Below are positions 10,102 to 19,218 of a DNA stretch of 64,000 nt, one piece after another (positions within the stretch are counted from its first letter, which is position 1; every line of letters starts with the position of its first letter). The translations under genes and the position numbers were made by a program. The notes beneath the pieces were generated by a model. That model made no database searches. It saw nothing but the letters and a program-made list of their open reading frames with translations, and was not told the DNA's origin. The DNA is taken from positions 6,210,001-6,274,000 of the forward strand of contig NZ_CP120997.1 in NCBI RefSeq assembly GCF_030719295.1, written 5' to 3'. The stretch is from Streptomyces sp. Mut1 (GTDB lineage Bacteria; Actinomycetota; Actinomycetes; Streptomycetales; Streptomycetaceae).

Positions 10102-11160
10102 GTGTCCGCAAACAAGATCCAGCACAAGGTGAATCACGTCGCGCTGGTCGTGGACTGTTCGGGTTCGATGTACCAGCACCAGGGGCAGCTCGTGCGCGTC
10201 GTGGACGAGTTCGTGGCCGGCCTGAAGGCCGAGTCGGACAGCCTCGGGCACGAGACCCGGATCAGCCTCTACTCCTTCGACCACAGGGTGGAGAACCTGG
10301 TCTGGGACATGGACGTGAAGCATCTCCCTTCCATGCGCGGCCTGTACAAGGTGAACAACGGCGCGACGGCCCTCATCGAGGCCTCCCTGAAGTCCCTCGA
10401 CGACCTGGGCCACATCTGGGAGGAGTACGGCGAGCACAGCTTCCTCCAGATCGTGGTGACGGACGGCGAGGAGAACGCCTCCGGCGGCGACCGCAGGCAC
10501 GACGGGGACATGAAGATCCTCGGCCCCTGGCTCGACCGCATCGCGGCGAAGATGGGCGCCCTCCCGGGCCACTGGACCTCGGCGATCCTCGTCCCCAACT
10601 CCCTGGCCAAGCGCACCGCTCAGAACTACGGCTTCCCGGCCGGCAACATCGCGATCTGGGACGCCGATTCGAAGGAGGGCGTCGAGGAGGCGATCGGCAC
10701 CGTGCGCGCCGCCGCCACCAGCTTCCTGCGCGGCCGTGAGCAGGGCGTGCGCGGCACGAAGAACCTCTTCGCGGTGGGCCAGGACATATCCGTGGACGAC
10801 GTGCGGGCCAGTCTCGAACCGGTCCCGGCCGACAAGTACCGGCTCCTGAAGGTCGACAAGGAGGTCGAGATCCGCCCCTTCGTCGACTCCCACCCGGGCG
10901 TGACGTACGAACGCGGCTCCTGCTACTACCAGTTGGGCGCCCGGGTCCAGGTGCAGCCGGACAAGGAGGTCATCGTCGTGGAGAAGGACACCGACCGCGC
11001 CTACTCGGGCGACGCCGCCCGCAACCTGCTCTTCGGCTCGGGCGTGCGGGGCACCGTCTCCGTGAAGGCGGGGAACAACCCCGATCTGGAGGTGTACGTG
11101 CAGAGCCGCTCGGTCAACCGGAAGCTCAAGCCGAAGACCCGTCTGCTGATCATGCTCTGA
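10102..11160 (+). CDS. von Willebrand factor A domain protein
   Basis: Predicted soluble 352-residue protein. The vWA domain carries the metal-ion-dependent adhesion motif DCSGSM (about residues 18-23), and VVTDGEEN follows near residue 125. The second half (about 220-352) is a beta-rich region with no family I can name. GTG start at 10102 is fixed by AAGGAG at 10091-10096; the in-frame GTG at 10075 is poorer. No signal peptide or membrane segment, so it is probably cytosolic. vWA proteins mediate metal-dependent protein contacts, often with AAA+ ATPases, but none is nearby. Role unknown. Confidence 0.85.
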   Translation: MSANKIQHKVNHVALVVDCSGSMYQHQGQLVRVVDEFVAGLKAESDSLGHETRISLYSFDHRVENLVWDMDVKHLPSMRGLYKVNNGATALIEASLKSLDDLGHIWEEYGEHSFLQIVVTDGEENASGGDRRHDGDMKILGPWLDRIAAKMGALPGHWTSAILVPNSLAKRTAQNYGFPAGNIAIWDADSKEGVEEAIGTVRAAATSFLRGREQGVRGTKNLFAVGQDISVDDVRASLEPVPADKYRLLKVDKEVEIRPFVDSHPGVTYERGSCYYQLGARVQVQPDKEVIVVEKDTDRAYSGDAARNLLFGSGVRGTVSVKAGNNPDLEVYVQSRSVNRKLKPKTRLLIML

Positions 11161-11210
11161 CCACCCCGGCCCCCGGCCCCGGGGAAGGGGGGCGCTCCCG
11201 GGCGCGGGAC

Positions 11211-11239
11211 CTGTCCGGTCCCCGGCCGGGACCGGACAG
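11211..11239. other. Strong hairpin between the vWA gene and cobL
   Basis: A perfect 12-bp stem (CTGTCCGGTCCC / GGGACCGGACAG, 5-base loop). It is followed at once by TAGAGT (11240-11245), which fits a -10 box for cobL. It could end vWA transcription or act as an operator overlapping the cobL promoter. Its GGGACCTGTCCGG outer sequence matches the ends of the palindromic element found at cobL's 3' end. Confidence 0.5.
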
Positions 11240-11282
11240 TAGAGTTCGGGGGCGTCAGCCCCCGAGACCCGAGGTACCGTCC

Positions 11283-12656
11283 GTGACCCCCGAACCCCCC
11301 GAGCCCCCGCTCCCACCTGCAGTGACCGTGGTCGGGATCGGAGCCGACGGCTGGGCGGGCCTGTCCGGGGCGGCGCGCGCGGAGCTGGAGGCCGCCCAGG
11401 TCCTGATCGGCGCCGGACGCCAGCTGGACCTGCTCCCGCCCCGGTGCGCGGGCCGCCGCGTGCCCTGGCCCTCCCCGCTGCGCCCCGCCGTCCCCGGCCT
11501 GCTCGCCGCGCACGCGGCCGGCCGCACCGCCGTACTGGCCAGCGGCGACCCGATGTTCTACGGGATCGGCCGCGCCCTCACCGAAGTCCTGGGCGCCGGG
11601 CGGCTGCGCGTCCTGCCGCACCCCTCGTCCGTCTCCTACGCCTGCGCCCGCGTCGGCTGGCCGCTGGAGGACACCGAGGTCGTCACCCTGGTCGGCCGCC
11701 CCGCCGCCCGGCTCGCCGCCGCCCTGCACGAAGGACGCCGGCTGCTGGTCCTCAGCGCCGACGCCACCACCCCGGCCGAGGTCGCCGCCCTGCTGCGCGA
11801 CCGCGGCTTCGGCCCCAGCCCGATGCGGGTGCTGGAACAGCTCGGCGGCGAGGGCGAGGCGTGCGTCCAGGGCACGGCGCAGACCTGGTCCCACCCGGCG
11901 GGCGACCCGCTCAACGTCATCGCCGTCGAGTGCCGCAGGGCCCCCGGCGCCCCGCGCCTCGGCGCCGTACCGGGCCTGCCCGACGAGGCGTACGCGCACG
12001 ACGGCCAGCTCACCAAGCGGCACGTGCGGGCCGCCACCCTCGGCGTGCTCGCCCCCGCACCCGGTGAACTCCTGTGGGACATCGGCGGCGGCTCCGGATC
12101 GATCGCCATCGAGTGGATGCGCACCCACCCCTCCTGCCGGGCCGTCACCGTCGAACGCGACCCGGTGAGGGCGGCCCGCATCGCGGACAACGCCGACCGG
12201 CTCGGCGTCCCCGGCCTGCGCGTCGTCACCGGCCGCGCCCCCGACTGCCTGGCCGGGCTCCCCGCCCCCGACGCCGTGTTCATCGGCGGCGGACTCACCG
12301 CGCCCGGCCTCCTCGACACCTGCCTGCGGGCGCTCCCGCCCGGCGGCCGGCTGGTCGCCAACACCGTCACGCTGGAGTCCGAGGCGGTCCTCGCCGCCCA
12401 GCACCGCGAGCACGGCGGCGACTTGGTCCGCCTCGCCGTGGCCCACGCCGTGCCGGTCGGCACCTTCACCGGCTGGCGCCAGGCGATGCCGGTCACCCAA
12501 TGGTCCGTACGCAAGCCCGGGACCTGTCCGGCGGATCTTCGCGGGCCCACGACGCCTGGCACGCACTCTCGCCGCACGCCCGAATCACCCGAGTACGTCC
12601 AGTACGAGGGCGATCCGGGCGCACGCCGAGAGCACGCACCGGACGCCGCGGGCTGA
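11283..12656 (+). CDS. cobL: Precorrin-6Y C5,15-methyltransferase (decarboxylating), CbiE-CbiT fusion
   Basis: Cobalamin ring enzyme that methylates C5 and C15 of precorrin-6B and removes the C12 acetate carboxyl. The N-terminal CbiE-like tetrapyrrole methylase (VVGIGADGWAGL, ASGDPMFYGIG) occupies about residues 12-215. The C-terminal CbiT-like methyltransferase has the SAM motif DIGGGSGSIAIEW near residue 265. Normal homology ends near TQWSVRKP (about residue 411). The last ~46 residues are encoded by an inserted palindromic repeat that removed the original stop, so the 457-residue length is inflated by a non-native tail. GTG start at 11283. It precedes cobM on the same strand. Confidence 0.93.
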   Translation: MTPEPPEPPLPPAVTVVGIGADGWAGLSGAARAELEAAQVLIGAGRQLDLLPPRCAGRRVPWPSPLRPAVPGLLAAHAAGRTAVLASGDPMFYGIGRALTEVLGAGRLRVLPHPSSVSYACARVGWPLEDTEVVTLVGRPAARLAAALHEGRRLLVLSADATTPAEVAALLRDRGFGPSPMRVLEQLGGEGEACVQGTAQTWSHPAGDPLNVIAVECRRAPGAPRLGAVPGLPDEAYAHDGQLTKRHVRAATLGVLAPAPGELLWDIGGGSGSIAIEWMRTHPSCRAVTVERDPVRAARIADNADRLGVPGLRVVTGRAPDCLAGLPAPDAVFIGGGLTAPGLLDTCLRALPPGGRLVANTVTLESEAVLAAQHREHGGDLVRLAVAHAVPVGTFTGWRQAMPVTQWSVRKPGTCPADLRGPTTPGTHSRRTPESPEYVQYEGDPGARREHAPDAAG

Positions 12657-12694
12657 TCCACGAAGATCCGCCGGACAGGCCCCGGGACCTGTCC
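12516..12694. repeat. Large palindromic (MITE-like) element overlapping the 3' end of cobL
   Basis: Outer arms at 12517-12541 and 12661-12685 are inverted repeats with 24 of 25 bases matching. Inside them, 12559-12596 pairs with 12602-12639 around a 5-base loop (GTCCA). The 14-base string CCCGGGACCTGTCC also occurs as a direct repeat at both ends (12516, 12681). It has no coding capacity of its own, supplies cobL's last codons and stop, and ends just before the cobM ribosome site. The form fits a non-autonomous mobile or structural-RNA repeat. I recall similar palindromes from other Streptomyces but cannot confirm that here. Confidence 0.75.
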
Positions 12695-12724
12695 CGCCCC
12701 CGCACAACCCTCAGGAGACAACAG

Positions 12725-13474
12725 ATGACCGTGTACTTCATCGGCGCAGGACCGGGCGCGGCCGACCTGATCACGGTGCGCGGCGCGCGCACGCTCGCCG
12801 CCTGCGGGGTCTGCCTGTACGCGGGCAGCCTGGTGCCCCGCGAACTCCTGGCCGAGTGCCCCGCCGACGCGCGCCTGGTGGACACCGCGCAGCTCGACAT
12901 CGACCGGATCACCGCCGAACTGGTCGCCGCGCACCGGGCCGGCCACGACGTGGCGCGGCTGCACTCCGGCGACCCCTCGGTGTTCAGCGCGGTCAACGAG
13001 CAGATGCGGCGCCTGGACGAGGCGGGCGTGCCCTACGAAGTGATCCCCGGCGTACCCGCGTTCGCGGCGGCCGCGGCGGCCCTGGGGCGCGAGCTGACCG
13101 TCCCGACCGTCGGCCAGACCGTCATCCTCACCCGCGTCGCCCAGCAGGCCACCGCCATGCCCGAGGGCGAGGACCTGGCGACGCTGGGGCGCAGCGGCGC
13201 GCTGATCGTCCTGCACCTCGCCGCCCGGTACGCCGACCGCGTCGTCGAGGAACTGCTCCCGCACTACGGGGCCGACTGCCCGGCCGCCGTCGTCGCCCTG
13301 GCCTCGCGGCCCGACGAGGTCATCCTGCGCGGCACCCTGGGCTCCATCGCCGAGCAGGTGAAGGCGGCCGGGGTGATCCGTACCGCCGTCATCATGGTCG
13401 GCCGCACCCTGGGCGCCGAGCAGTTCCACGACAGCCACCTCTACTCGCCCGCCCGCGACCGCCACACCTGCTGA
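12725..13474 (+). CDS. cobM: Precorrin-4 C11-methyltransferase
   Basis: Tetrapyrrole methylase of 249 residues that converts precorrin-4 to precorrin-5. Family motifs: TVYFIGAGPGAADLITVRG at the N terminus, HSGDPSVFSAVNEQ near residue 80, and YEVIPGVPAFAAAAAALG near 107. ATG at 12725 preceded by AGGAG at 12713-12717. The ribosome site lies immediately after the palindromic element, so any cotranscription with cobL must pass through that hairpin. It ends 28 bases before the convergent cbiD. Confidence 0.94.
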   Translation: MTVYFIGAGPGAADLITVRGARTLAACGVCLYAGSLVPRELLAECPADARLVDTAQLDIDRITAELVAAHRAGHDVARLHSGDPSVFSAVNEQMRRLDEAGVPYEVIPGVPAFAAAAAALGRELTVPTVGQTVILTRVAQQATAMPEGEDLATLGRSGALIVLHLAARYADRVVEELLPHYGADCPAAVVALASRPDEVILRGTLGSIAEQVKAAGVIRTAVIMVGRTLGAEQFHDSHLYSPARDRHTC

Positions 13475-13502
13475 CGGCCGCCCCGGCCGGGCGGCGCACG
13501 GG

Positions 13503-14618
13503 TCAGCGCACGGAGCTGCGCCCCACCACCGTGCCCGCCCGGTCGACGCAGATGACATCCACGGCCACCGGAGCGCCCCGCAGGACCGACAGTGCCTGGT
13601 CCCGCGCCGCGACGGCCACCAGATCACCCAGCGGCACCCCCCGTGCCTGGCACGAGCGGAGCGCGGCCAGGCCCGTGTTGGCGGCGGCGACCTCGGCGGC
13701 CAGGGCCTCGTCGGCGCCGCCCTGCCGGGCCAGCCGGGCCAGGTACGCCTTGTCGACCTGGGAGCGGCCCGAATGCAGGTCGAGATGGCCGGCGGCGAGC
13801 TTCGACAGCTTGGCGAACCCGCCGCAGACGGTGAGCCGCGCCACCGGGTGACGGCGTACGTACTTGAGCACCGCGCCCGCGAAGTCGCCCATGTCCAGCA
13901 GCGCGATCTCCGGCAGCCCGTACTCGGCGACCACGGTCTTCTCCGACGTGGACCCCGTGCACCCCGCCACATGGGTGCGACCCGCGGCGAGCGCCACGTC
14001 CACGCCCCGGCGGATCGAGTCGATCCACGCCGAGCAGGAGTAGGGCACCACCACCCCGGTCGTCCCCAGGACGGACAGGCCGCCCAGGATGCCCAGGCGC
14101 GGGTTCCAGGTGGACCGGGCGATCTCCTCGCCGTCGTCCACCCCGACCGTCACCTCGACGTCCCCGGACCCGCCGTGGGCCGCCGCGACCCGGGCGATGT
14201 GCTCGCCGATCATCCGGCGCGGCACCGGGTTGACCGCCGGCTCACCGACCTCCAGCGGGAGCCCCGGCAGCGTGACCGTGCCGACGCCGGGGCCCGCCCG
14301 GAACACCACACCGAAGCCCGGCGGCAGCGCCCGCACACTGACCCGGACCAGGGCGCCGTGCGTCACGTCGGGGTCGTCGCCCGCGTCCTTGACCACACCC
14401 GCCGTCGCCCGCCCGTCGGCCAGCTCCTCCACGGCCAGGGCGAACGCCGGGGTCTGGCCCCGGGGCAGCGTGATGGTGACCGGGTCGGGGAAGTCGCCGC
14501 TCAGCAGCGCCGTGTACGCGGCGGTGGCGGCGGCGGTGGCGCAGGCACCGGTCGTCCAGCCGGGCCGCAGACCGGTGTGTTTGAGTTGGGCGGCGCGCCC
14601 GCCCTTCGCTTCACTCAT
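13503..14618 (-). CDS. cbiD: Cobalt-precorrin-5B (C1)-methyltransferase CbiD
   Basis: 371-residue enzyme that methylates C1 and releases the extruded fragment during ring contraction. The diagnostic N-terminal motif LRPGWTTGACATAAATAAY and the Gly-rich CGGFAKL segment are present. In the classical scheme CbiD belongs to the anaerobic route and CobF does this step in the aerobic one. Here it sits among aerobic-type genes (cobG, cobN, cobK). ATG at 14618; no alternative start exists before the conserved motif. Only two bases separate its start from the divergent cobK start. Confidence 0.93.
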   Translation of the reverse strand: MSEAKGGRAAQLKHTGLRPGWTTGACATAAATAAYTALLSGDFPDPVTITLPRGQTPAFALAVEELADGRATAGVVKDAGDDPDVTHGALVRVSVRALPPGFGVVFRAGPGVGTVTLPGLPLEVGEPAVNPVPRRMIGEHIARVAAAHGGSGDVEVTVGVDDGEEIARSTWNPRLGILGGLSVLGTTGVVVPYSCSAWIDSIRRGVDVALAAGRTHVAGCTGSTSEKTVVAEYGLPEIALLDMGDFAGAVLKYVRRHPVARLTVCGGFAKLSKLAAGHLDLHSGRSQVDKAYLARLARQGGADEALAAEVAAANTGLAALRSCQARGVPLGDLVAVAARDQALSVLRGAPVAVDVICVDRAGTVVGRSSVR

Positions 14619-14620
14619 GG

Positions 14621-15376
14621 ATGGTTCCGATGCACGTACTGATTCTCGGCGGGACGACGGAGGCCCGCCGTCTCGCCGAACTGCTGGAAGGCGAGCTGCC
14701 CGCCGGGTCCGGGGTCACCAGCTCGCTCGCCGGGCGGGTGGCCCGCCCGAAGCTTCCGCCGGGGCAGGTCCGCGTCGGCGGTTTCGGCGGAGCCGGCGGG
14801 CTCGCGGACTGGCTCCGCGCGCACCGGGTCGACGCGCTCATCGACGCCACCCATCCTTTCGCCGGGACGATCAGCCACAACGCGGCCACCGCGGCCGCCA
14901 CCGCCCATGTTCCCCTGCTCATGCTGCGCCGGCCCGGCTGGGTGCCCCGCGAGGGCGATGACTGGCACCCGGCCGGCTCGCTGGCCGAGGCGGCGAAGGC
15001 GCTGCCCGCGCTGGGGCGGCGGGTGTTCCTCACCACGGGGCGGATGGGCCTCGCCGCCTTCGCGGACCTGGACGAGCTGTGGTTCCTCATGCGGTCCGTG
15101 GACGCCCCGGAGCCGCCGTACCCGGCCCGGATGGAGACCCTGCTCGACCGGGGCCCCTTCACCCTCGAAGGCGAGCGCGAACTGATCCGCCGCCACCGCG
15201 TCGACGTCCTCGTCACCAAGGACAGCGGCGGCGCCGCCACCGCCCCGAAGCTGACCGCGGCCCGCGAGGCGGGCATCCCCGTCGTCGTGGTCCGCCGGCC
15301 ACCGCTCCCGGAAGGGGGCGCGGTGGCCGGCAGCCCGGAAGAGGCCGTCGCCTGGCTGCGGACGCTCATGGCGTAG
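14621..15376 (+). CDS. cobK: Precorrin-6A reductase
   Basis: NADPH-dependent reductase of about 251 residues that turns precorrin-6A into dihydro-precorrin-6. The nucleotide-binding start MHVLILGGTTEARRLAELL and the segment VDALIDATHPFAGTISHNA are typical. Two ATGs are possible, 14621 and 14630; the fold needs one of them. Neither has a Shine-Dalgarno, and the opposite gene cbiD begins two bases away, so the message may be leaderless with its promoter inside cbiD. It ends four bases before the convergent cobIJ stop. Confidence 0.92.
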   Translation: MVPMHVLILGGTTEARRLAELLEGELPAGSGVTSSLAGRVARPKLPPGQVRVGGFGGAGGLADWLRAHRVDALIDATHPFAGTISHNAATAAATAHVPLLMLRRPGWVPREGDDWHPAGSLAEAAKALPALGRRVFLTTGRMGLAAFADLDELWFLMRSVDAPEPPYPARMETLLDRGPFTLEGERELIRRHRVDVLVTKDSGGAATAPKLTAAREAGIPVVVVRRPPLPEGGAVAGSPEEAVAWLRTLMA

Positions 15377-15380
15377 CGGC

Positions 15381-16889
15381 TCAGTCCTCGGGATAGCGGC
15401 GCGGCGTCCACACGATGTGCCGCCCGTCGCCCCGGCGCTCCCAGCGGGTCTGCGAGGAGCCGACGATCAGGATCGTGCGCATGTCGACCTCGGCCGGGTC
15501 GAGATCGGCCAGCCGCACGGTCCGTACGCTCTCCGCCGGTCCGCCGACGTCCCGGCCGATGACCACCGGCGTGTCCGGCGAGCGGTGTTCGAGGAGCAGG
15601 TCGCGGGCCTTGCCGACCTGCCAGGTCCGGCTGCGGGAACCGGGGTTGTACAGCGCGAGCACCAGATCCGCCGACGCGGCGGCCCGCAGCCGCCCGGCGA
15701 TGACCTCCCACGGCTTGAGCCGGTCGGAGAGCGAGACCGTGGCGTAGTCGTGGCCCAGCGGCGCCCCCGCCCGCGCCGCGGCCGCGTTGGCGGCCGTCAC
15801 CCCGGGAAGGACCCGCACCGGCACGTCCGCGTACTCCTCCTGGGCGGCCACCTCCAGCACGGCCGTCGCCATCGCGAACACGCCCGGGTCGCCGCCTGAC
15901 ACCACGGCCACCCGCCGCCCGCGCCGGGCCAGGTCGAGCGCGAACTCGGCCCGCTCCGACTCGACCTTGTTGTCGGAGCCGTGCCGTATCTGCCCCGGGC
16001 GCACCGGGACCCGGTCCAGGTACGTGGTGTAGCCGACCAGGTCGTCGGCGGCGGCCAGCGCCCCGCGCGTCTCGGGCGTGAGCCACAGCGGACCGGCCGG
16101 ACCCGTGCCGACGACCGCCACCTCACCGTCGCCCGGGGCGCGTTCGGGGCGTGCGTCGATCCGGCTCGGCAGCACGGCGACCGCGAAGTACGGCACCGAG
16201 TCCGCGTCGGTCTCCGCCAGCTCGCCCAGCCGCTCCCCGGCCATCGTGGCGCGCTCGACGTACCGCGCCTCGGGCAGCCGGCCGGACGCCTCGAACGCGC
16301 GGCGGACGGCGGGGAACGTACGGCCCAGCTTCATGACCACGGCGGCGTCGGTGGCGGCCAGCCGGGCGGTCAGCTCGTCCTCGGGCAGGGTGCCGGGCAG
16401 GATCGTCAGGACCTCCTCGCCCTCGGCGAGCGGGGTCCCGAGCCGCGCGGCGGCGGCGCTGACCGAGGTGACCCCGGGGATGACCTCGGTGGGGTAGCGG
16501 TCGGCCAGCCGCTTGTGCATGTGCATGTACGAGCCGTAGAAGAGCGGGTCGCCCTCCGCCAGCACCGCGACCGTGCGGCCCGCGTCGAGGTGCACGGCGA
16601 GCCGGGCCGCCGCCTCGGTGTAGAAGTCCTCCATCGCGCCCCGGTAGCCGCCCGGGTGGTCCGTGGTCTCCGTCGTCACGGGATAGACCAGGGCCTCCTC
16701 GATGTGGTCGGCGCGCAGGTGCTCCGCCGCGATGGACCGGGCGATGGACCGCCCGTGCCGGGCGCTGTGGTAGGCCACGACGTCCGCGCCGGCGATGACC
16801 TCCACCGCGCGCAGGGTCATCAGGGCCGGGTCGCCGGGGCCGAGCCCGACCCCGTAGAGCCGTCCCGTCTGCTGCTCGCTCACGCTCAT
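15381..16889 (-). CDS. cobIJ: Fused precorrin-2 C20- / precorrin-3B C17-methyltransferase
   Basis: A 502-residue bifunctional methylase. The CobI half (about 1-250: [36 protein letters not shown]) methylates C20 of precorrin-2. The CobJ half (about 258-502: [33 protein letters not shown]) methylates C17 with ring contraction. Both halves keep the GDP motif that lines the active site. ATG at 16889 overlaps the cobH stop by four bases (ATGA), indicating translational coupling. The longer upstream frame is the antisense-like shadow of cobH and is not used. Confidence 0.95.
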   Translation of the reverse strand: MSVSEQQTGRLYGVGLGPGDPALMTLRAVEVIAGADVVAYHSARHGRSIARSIAAEHLRADHIEEALVYPVTTETTDHPGGYRGAMEDFYTEAAARLAVHLDAGRTVAVLAEGDPLFYGSYMHMHKRLADRYPTEVIPGVTSVSAAAARLGTPLAEGEEVLTILPGTLPEDELTARLAATDAAVVMKLGRTFPAVRRAFEASGRLPEARYVERATMAGERLGELAETDADSVPYFAVAVLPSRIDARPERAPGDGEVAVVGTGPAGPLWLTPETRGALAAADDLVGYTTYLDRVPVRPGQIRHGSDNKVESERAEFALDLARRGRRVAVVSGGDPGVFAMATAVLEVAAQEEYADVPVRVLPGVTAANAAAARAGAPLGHDYATVSLSDRLKPWEVIAGRLRAAASADLVLALYNPGSRSRTWQVGKARDLLLEHRSPDTPVVIGRDVGGPAESVRTVRLADLDPAEVDMRTILIVGSSQTRWERRGDGRHIVWTPRRYPED

Positions 16890-17512
16890 TCTTCCTCGCT
16901 GGCGATGGCGTTGAGGGCGGCGGCCGCGATGGCGCTGCCGCCGCGCCTGCCGCGCACGATCAGGTGGTCGAGCCCCGAGGGGTGCGCGGCCAGGGCGTCC
17001 TTGGACTCGGCGGCGCCGACGAAACCGACCGGCACACCGATGACGGCCGCGGGGCGCGGGGCCCCCTCCTCGATCATTTCGAGGAGCCGGAACAGCGCGG
17101 TCGGCGCGTTGCCGACGGCGACGACCGCCCCTTCGAGCCGGTCGCGCCACAGCTCAAGGGCCGCCGCCGAGCGGGTCGTGCCCAGCTCCGCCGCGAGGCC
17201 GGGCACCGCCGGGTCGGACAGGGTGCACACCACCTCGTTGTCCGCGGGCAGCCGCTTGCGGGTGACCCCGCTGGCGACCATGGCGACGTCGCACAGGATG
17301 GGCGCGCCCGCCCGCAGAGCCGCGCGGGCCCGGGAGACGGCGTCGGGCGTGAAGGCGATGTCGCGTACGAGGTCGACCATCCCGCAGGCGTGGATCATCC
17401 GGACCGCGACCTGGCTCACGTCCGAGGGCAGGCCGGAGAGATCCGCCTCCGCCCGGATGGTGGCGAAGGACTGGCGATAGATGGCCGGTCCGTCCTTCTC
17501 GTACTGGTGCAC
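16886..17512 (-). CDS. cobH: Precorrin-8X methylmutase
   Basis: 208-residue enzyme that moves a methyl group from C11 to C12 to give hydrogenobyrinate. Conserved features: [22 protein letters not shown] at the N terminus, the [10 protein letters not shown] segment carrying the catalytic His, and [16 protein letters not shown] start at 17512; the longer frame upstream has no homologous content. It is in the same transcription unit as cobG (104 bases upstream) and cobIJ (overlapping by four bases). Confidence 0.94.
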   Translation of the reverse strand: MHQYEKDGPAIYRQSFATIRAEADLSGLPSDVSQVAVRMIHACGMVDLVRDIAFTPDAVSRARAALRAGAPILCDVAMVASGVTRKRLPADNEVVCTLSDPAVPGLAAELGTTRSAAALELWRDRLEGAVVAVGNAPTALFRLLEMIEEGAPRPAAVIGVPVGFVGAAESKDALAAHPSGLDHLIVRGRRGGSAIAAAALNAIASEEE

Positions 17513-17616
17513 AGTGCTGTCGCTCTCTTCATCGGGCGGGGAAATCGGGCGGGGAAACGGGCTGAAATCGGGCAGGAAACAGTCGGGTCGGGCGGGAGCC
17601 GGGCGGGAGGGGCCTG

Positions 17617-18957
17617 TCAGGTGCCGGGGGTGCGGGCCGTCGATACGGCGGTGGCGAGCGTGGACGGGTCGTCGGTGACACAGGGAGGCGCGTCGCGCCG
17701 GCCGTCCCGTACGACGGAGACCCGGTAGCCGTCCGGTCCCGCGACGACATCGACCCAGGCACCCCGCGGGTGACCGCACCGCCGCTCGCACCCCGACCAG
17801 TACACCGGCAGGGCGGGTCCGGCCGGCACGGGCCCCCGGGCGTCCACCGCCACCGCCGCGTCGCCCCGCACATCGGCCAGGGACTTCGCGCACCCGGGCC
17901 GCCCGATGCACGCGCCCACCCCGGTCCACGGCGAGCGGTCCCCGGTGACGAGGCCGGCGGCGCCCAGCGCGTCGAGCAGTTCACCGGCCCGCCCCCGCCC
18001 GACGCCGGGCACGACGACGCCGCGCCACGGGGTGAGCCGCAGTTCGCCGTCTCCGTGCCGCCGGGCGACGTCCGTCAGCGTCCGCCACCGCGCCGCGTCG
18101 GCCCGCCCGAGCGGCAGCCCGACCGAGAGCGCGTCCGTGGCGCCGGGTCCGGTCACCACACCGAGGGCCGGGGGAGCACCGGCCGGCACCGGCAGGACCG
18201 CGCGGGCGACGGGCAGCCCGGCCGCGCGCAACCGCCGTACCACCGCGTCGAACAGCGGTTCCGCGCCGCCGGGCAGATCCGCCACCCGCCACGCACCACA
18301 GCCGGCCGCCGCCTCCAGGAACACCTTCGCGGCGAGCAGAGCCGCCCCGGGTGCTTCGTCCGCCGGAATCCGGGCGACGGTCTCCAGGGCGCCGATCCGC
18401 AGATCCGCCTCCCCGCCGCCCCGCGCCCGCAGCGTCACATCGGCGCCCAGCGCGTCCACATCGCCGCGCCCGTCGTCCAGCGCGAACAGGAACCGGCCCG
18501 ACAGACCGGCCGCCTCCTCGCTCGCGCACACCGAAGCGTCCAGCGCGGACAGCCACGTACGCACCTCGCGCTCGCCGCGTCCGTCGAGCCCGGACAGCGC
18601 GGAGGCCACCACATTGCGGACCCGCTCATGCCGTTCGGAGGGCAAAAGGCCCATTTCGCTCATCCGGGAGGCCAGTTCGCCCCCGCACTCCGCGCCCAGA
18701 CCGCGCAGCTGCACATTGCCGCGCGAAGTGAGATGCACCTCACCATCGCCCAGCCGGCCGGCCAACTCACACAGCCCGTCCGCCTGGTCCGCGCTCAGCA
18801 CGCCACCGGGCACCCGGACCCGTGCCAGGGCCCCGTCGTCCGCCCCGTGGAGCCGCAGGGCACCGGGGCAGGCGTCGCCACGGGCCCGGGACACGGCGCC
18901 TGGGGACTGTGCGGGCAGGGTGGCTGGGGGCGGCATGGCGGCGAGCATACCGACCAT
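17617..18957 (-). CDS. cobG: Precorrin-3B synthase (sirohaem/[4Fe-4S] oxygenase)
   Basis: 446-residue member of the nitrite/sulfite reductase fold that hydroxylates precorrin-3A using O2, the marker step of aerobic cobalamin synthesis. The half-domain repeat starts with [17 protein letters not shown]. The C-terminal Cys set ([12 protein letters not shown] and [12 protein letters not shown], about residues 345-407) should bind the Fe-S cluster and sirohaem. Candidate ATGs at 18957, 18948 and 18936; none has a clear ribosome site. First gene of the cobG-cobH-cobIJ unit, divergent from riboswitch-controlled cobN. Confidence 0.92.
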   Translation of the reverse strand: MVGMLAAMPPPATLPAQSPGAVSRARGDACPGALRLHGADDGALARVRVPGGVLSADQADGLCELAGRLGDGEVHLTSRGNVQLRGLGAECGGELASRMSEMGLLPSERHERVRNVVASALSGLDGRGEREVRTWLSALDASVCASEEAAGLSGRFLFALDDGRGDVDALGADVTLRARGGGEADLRIGALETVARIPADEAPGAALLAAKVFLEAAAGCGAWRVADLPGGAEPLFDAVVRRLRAAGLPVARAVLPVPAGAPPALGVVTGPGATDALSVGLPLGRADAARWRTLTDVARRHGDGELRLTPWRGVVVPGVGRGRAGELLDALGAAGLVTGDRSPWTGVGACIGRPGCAKSLADVRGDAAVAVDARGPVPAGPALPVYWSGCERRCGHPRGAWVDVVAGPDGYRVSVVRDGRRDAPPCVTDDPSTLATAVSTARTPGT

Positions 18958-18972
18958 CTCATCCGATCCGTA

Positions 18973-19003
18973 TGACCCATCGTCGGCGACGGGCCCTTAC
19001 TAT
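18973..19003 (+). promoter_or_regulatory. Likely cobN promoter
   Basis: TGACCC (18973-18978) and TACTAT (18998-19003) spaced by 19 bases. A start near 19010 would place the whole cobalamin riboswitch in the leader. The match is moderate, but the position is right. Confidence 0.5.
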
Positions 19004-19007
19004 GCCT

Positions 19008-19160
19008 AGCGACAGGCCATCCGGCCTGTCGTCGCCACAGACGGCGACAGGGGAGGAAGCCCGGTGAGATTCCGGCGCGGTCCCGCCACTGTGAGCTTGG
19101 TCCCACCCGGCCGAGCGAGTCAGGAACTCCCTTCCCCGCACACCCGGCACGCGCGCCGGG
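19008..19160 (+). promoter_or_regulatory. Cobalamin (B12) riboswitch controlling cobN
   Basis: The leader carries the conserved core: a GGAGGAAGCCCGGTGAGA-type segment at about 19051, GCCACTGTGA at about 19085, and GAGTCAGGAACTC at about 19116. The B12-box and surrounding stems are recognisable by eye. After the aptamer, CCCGG-n8-CCGGG (about 19144-19161) forms a hairpin before the cobN ribosome site and may be the expression platform. Adenosylcobalamin binding would be expected to lower cobN expression. Confidence 0.93.
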
Positions 19161-19218
19161 CAGGGGAGCTCTCGACACCGCCCGGGGCGTGGACACCCCG
19201 AGGAAGGCCAGACGCCGC

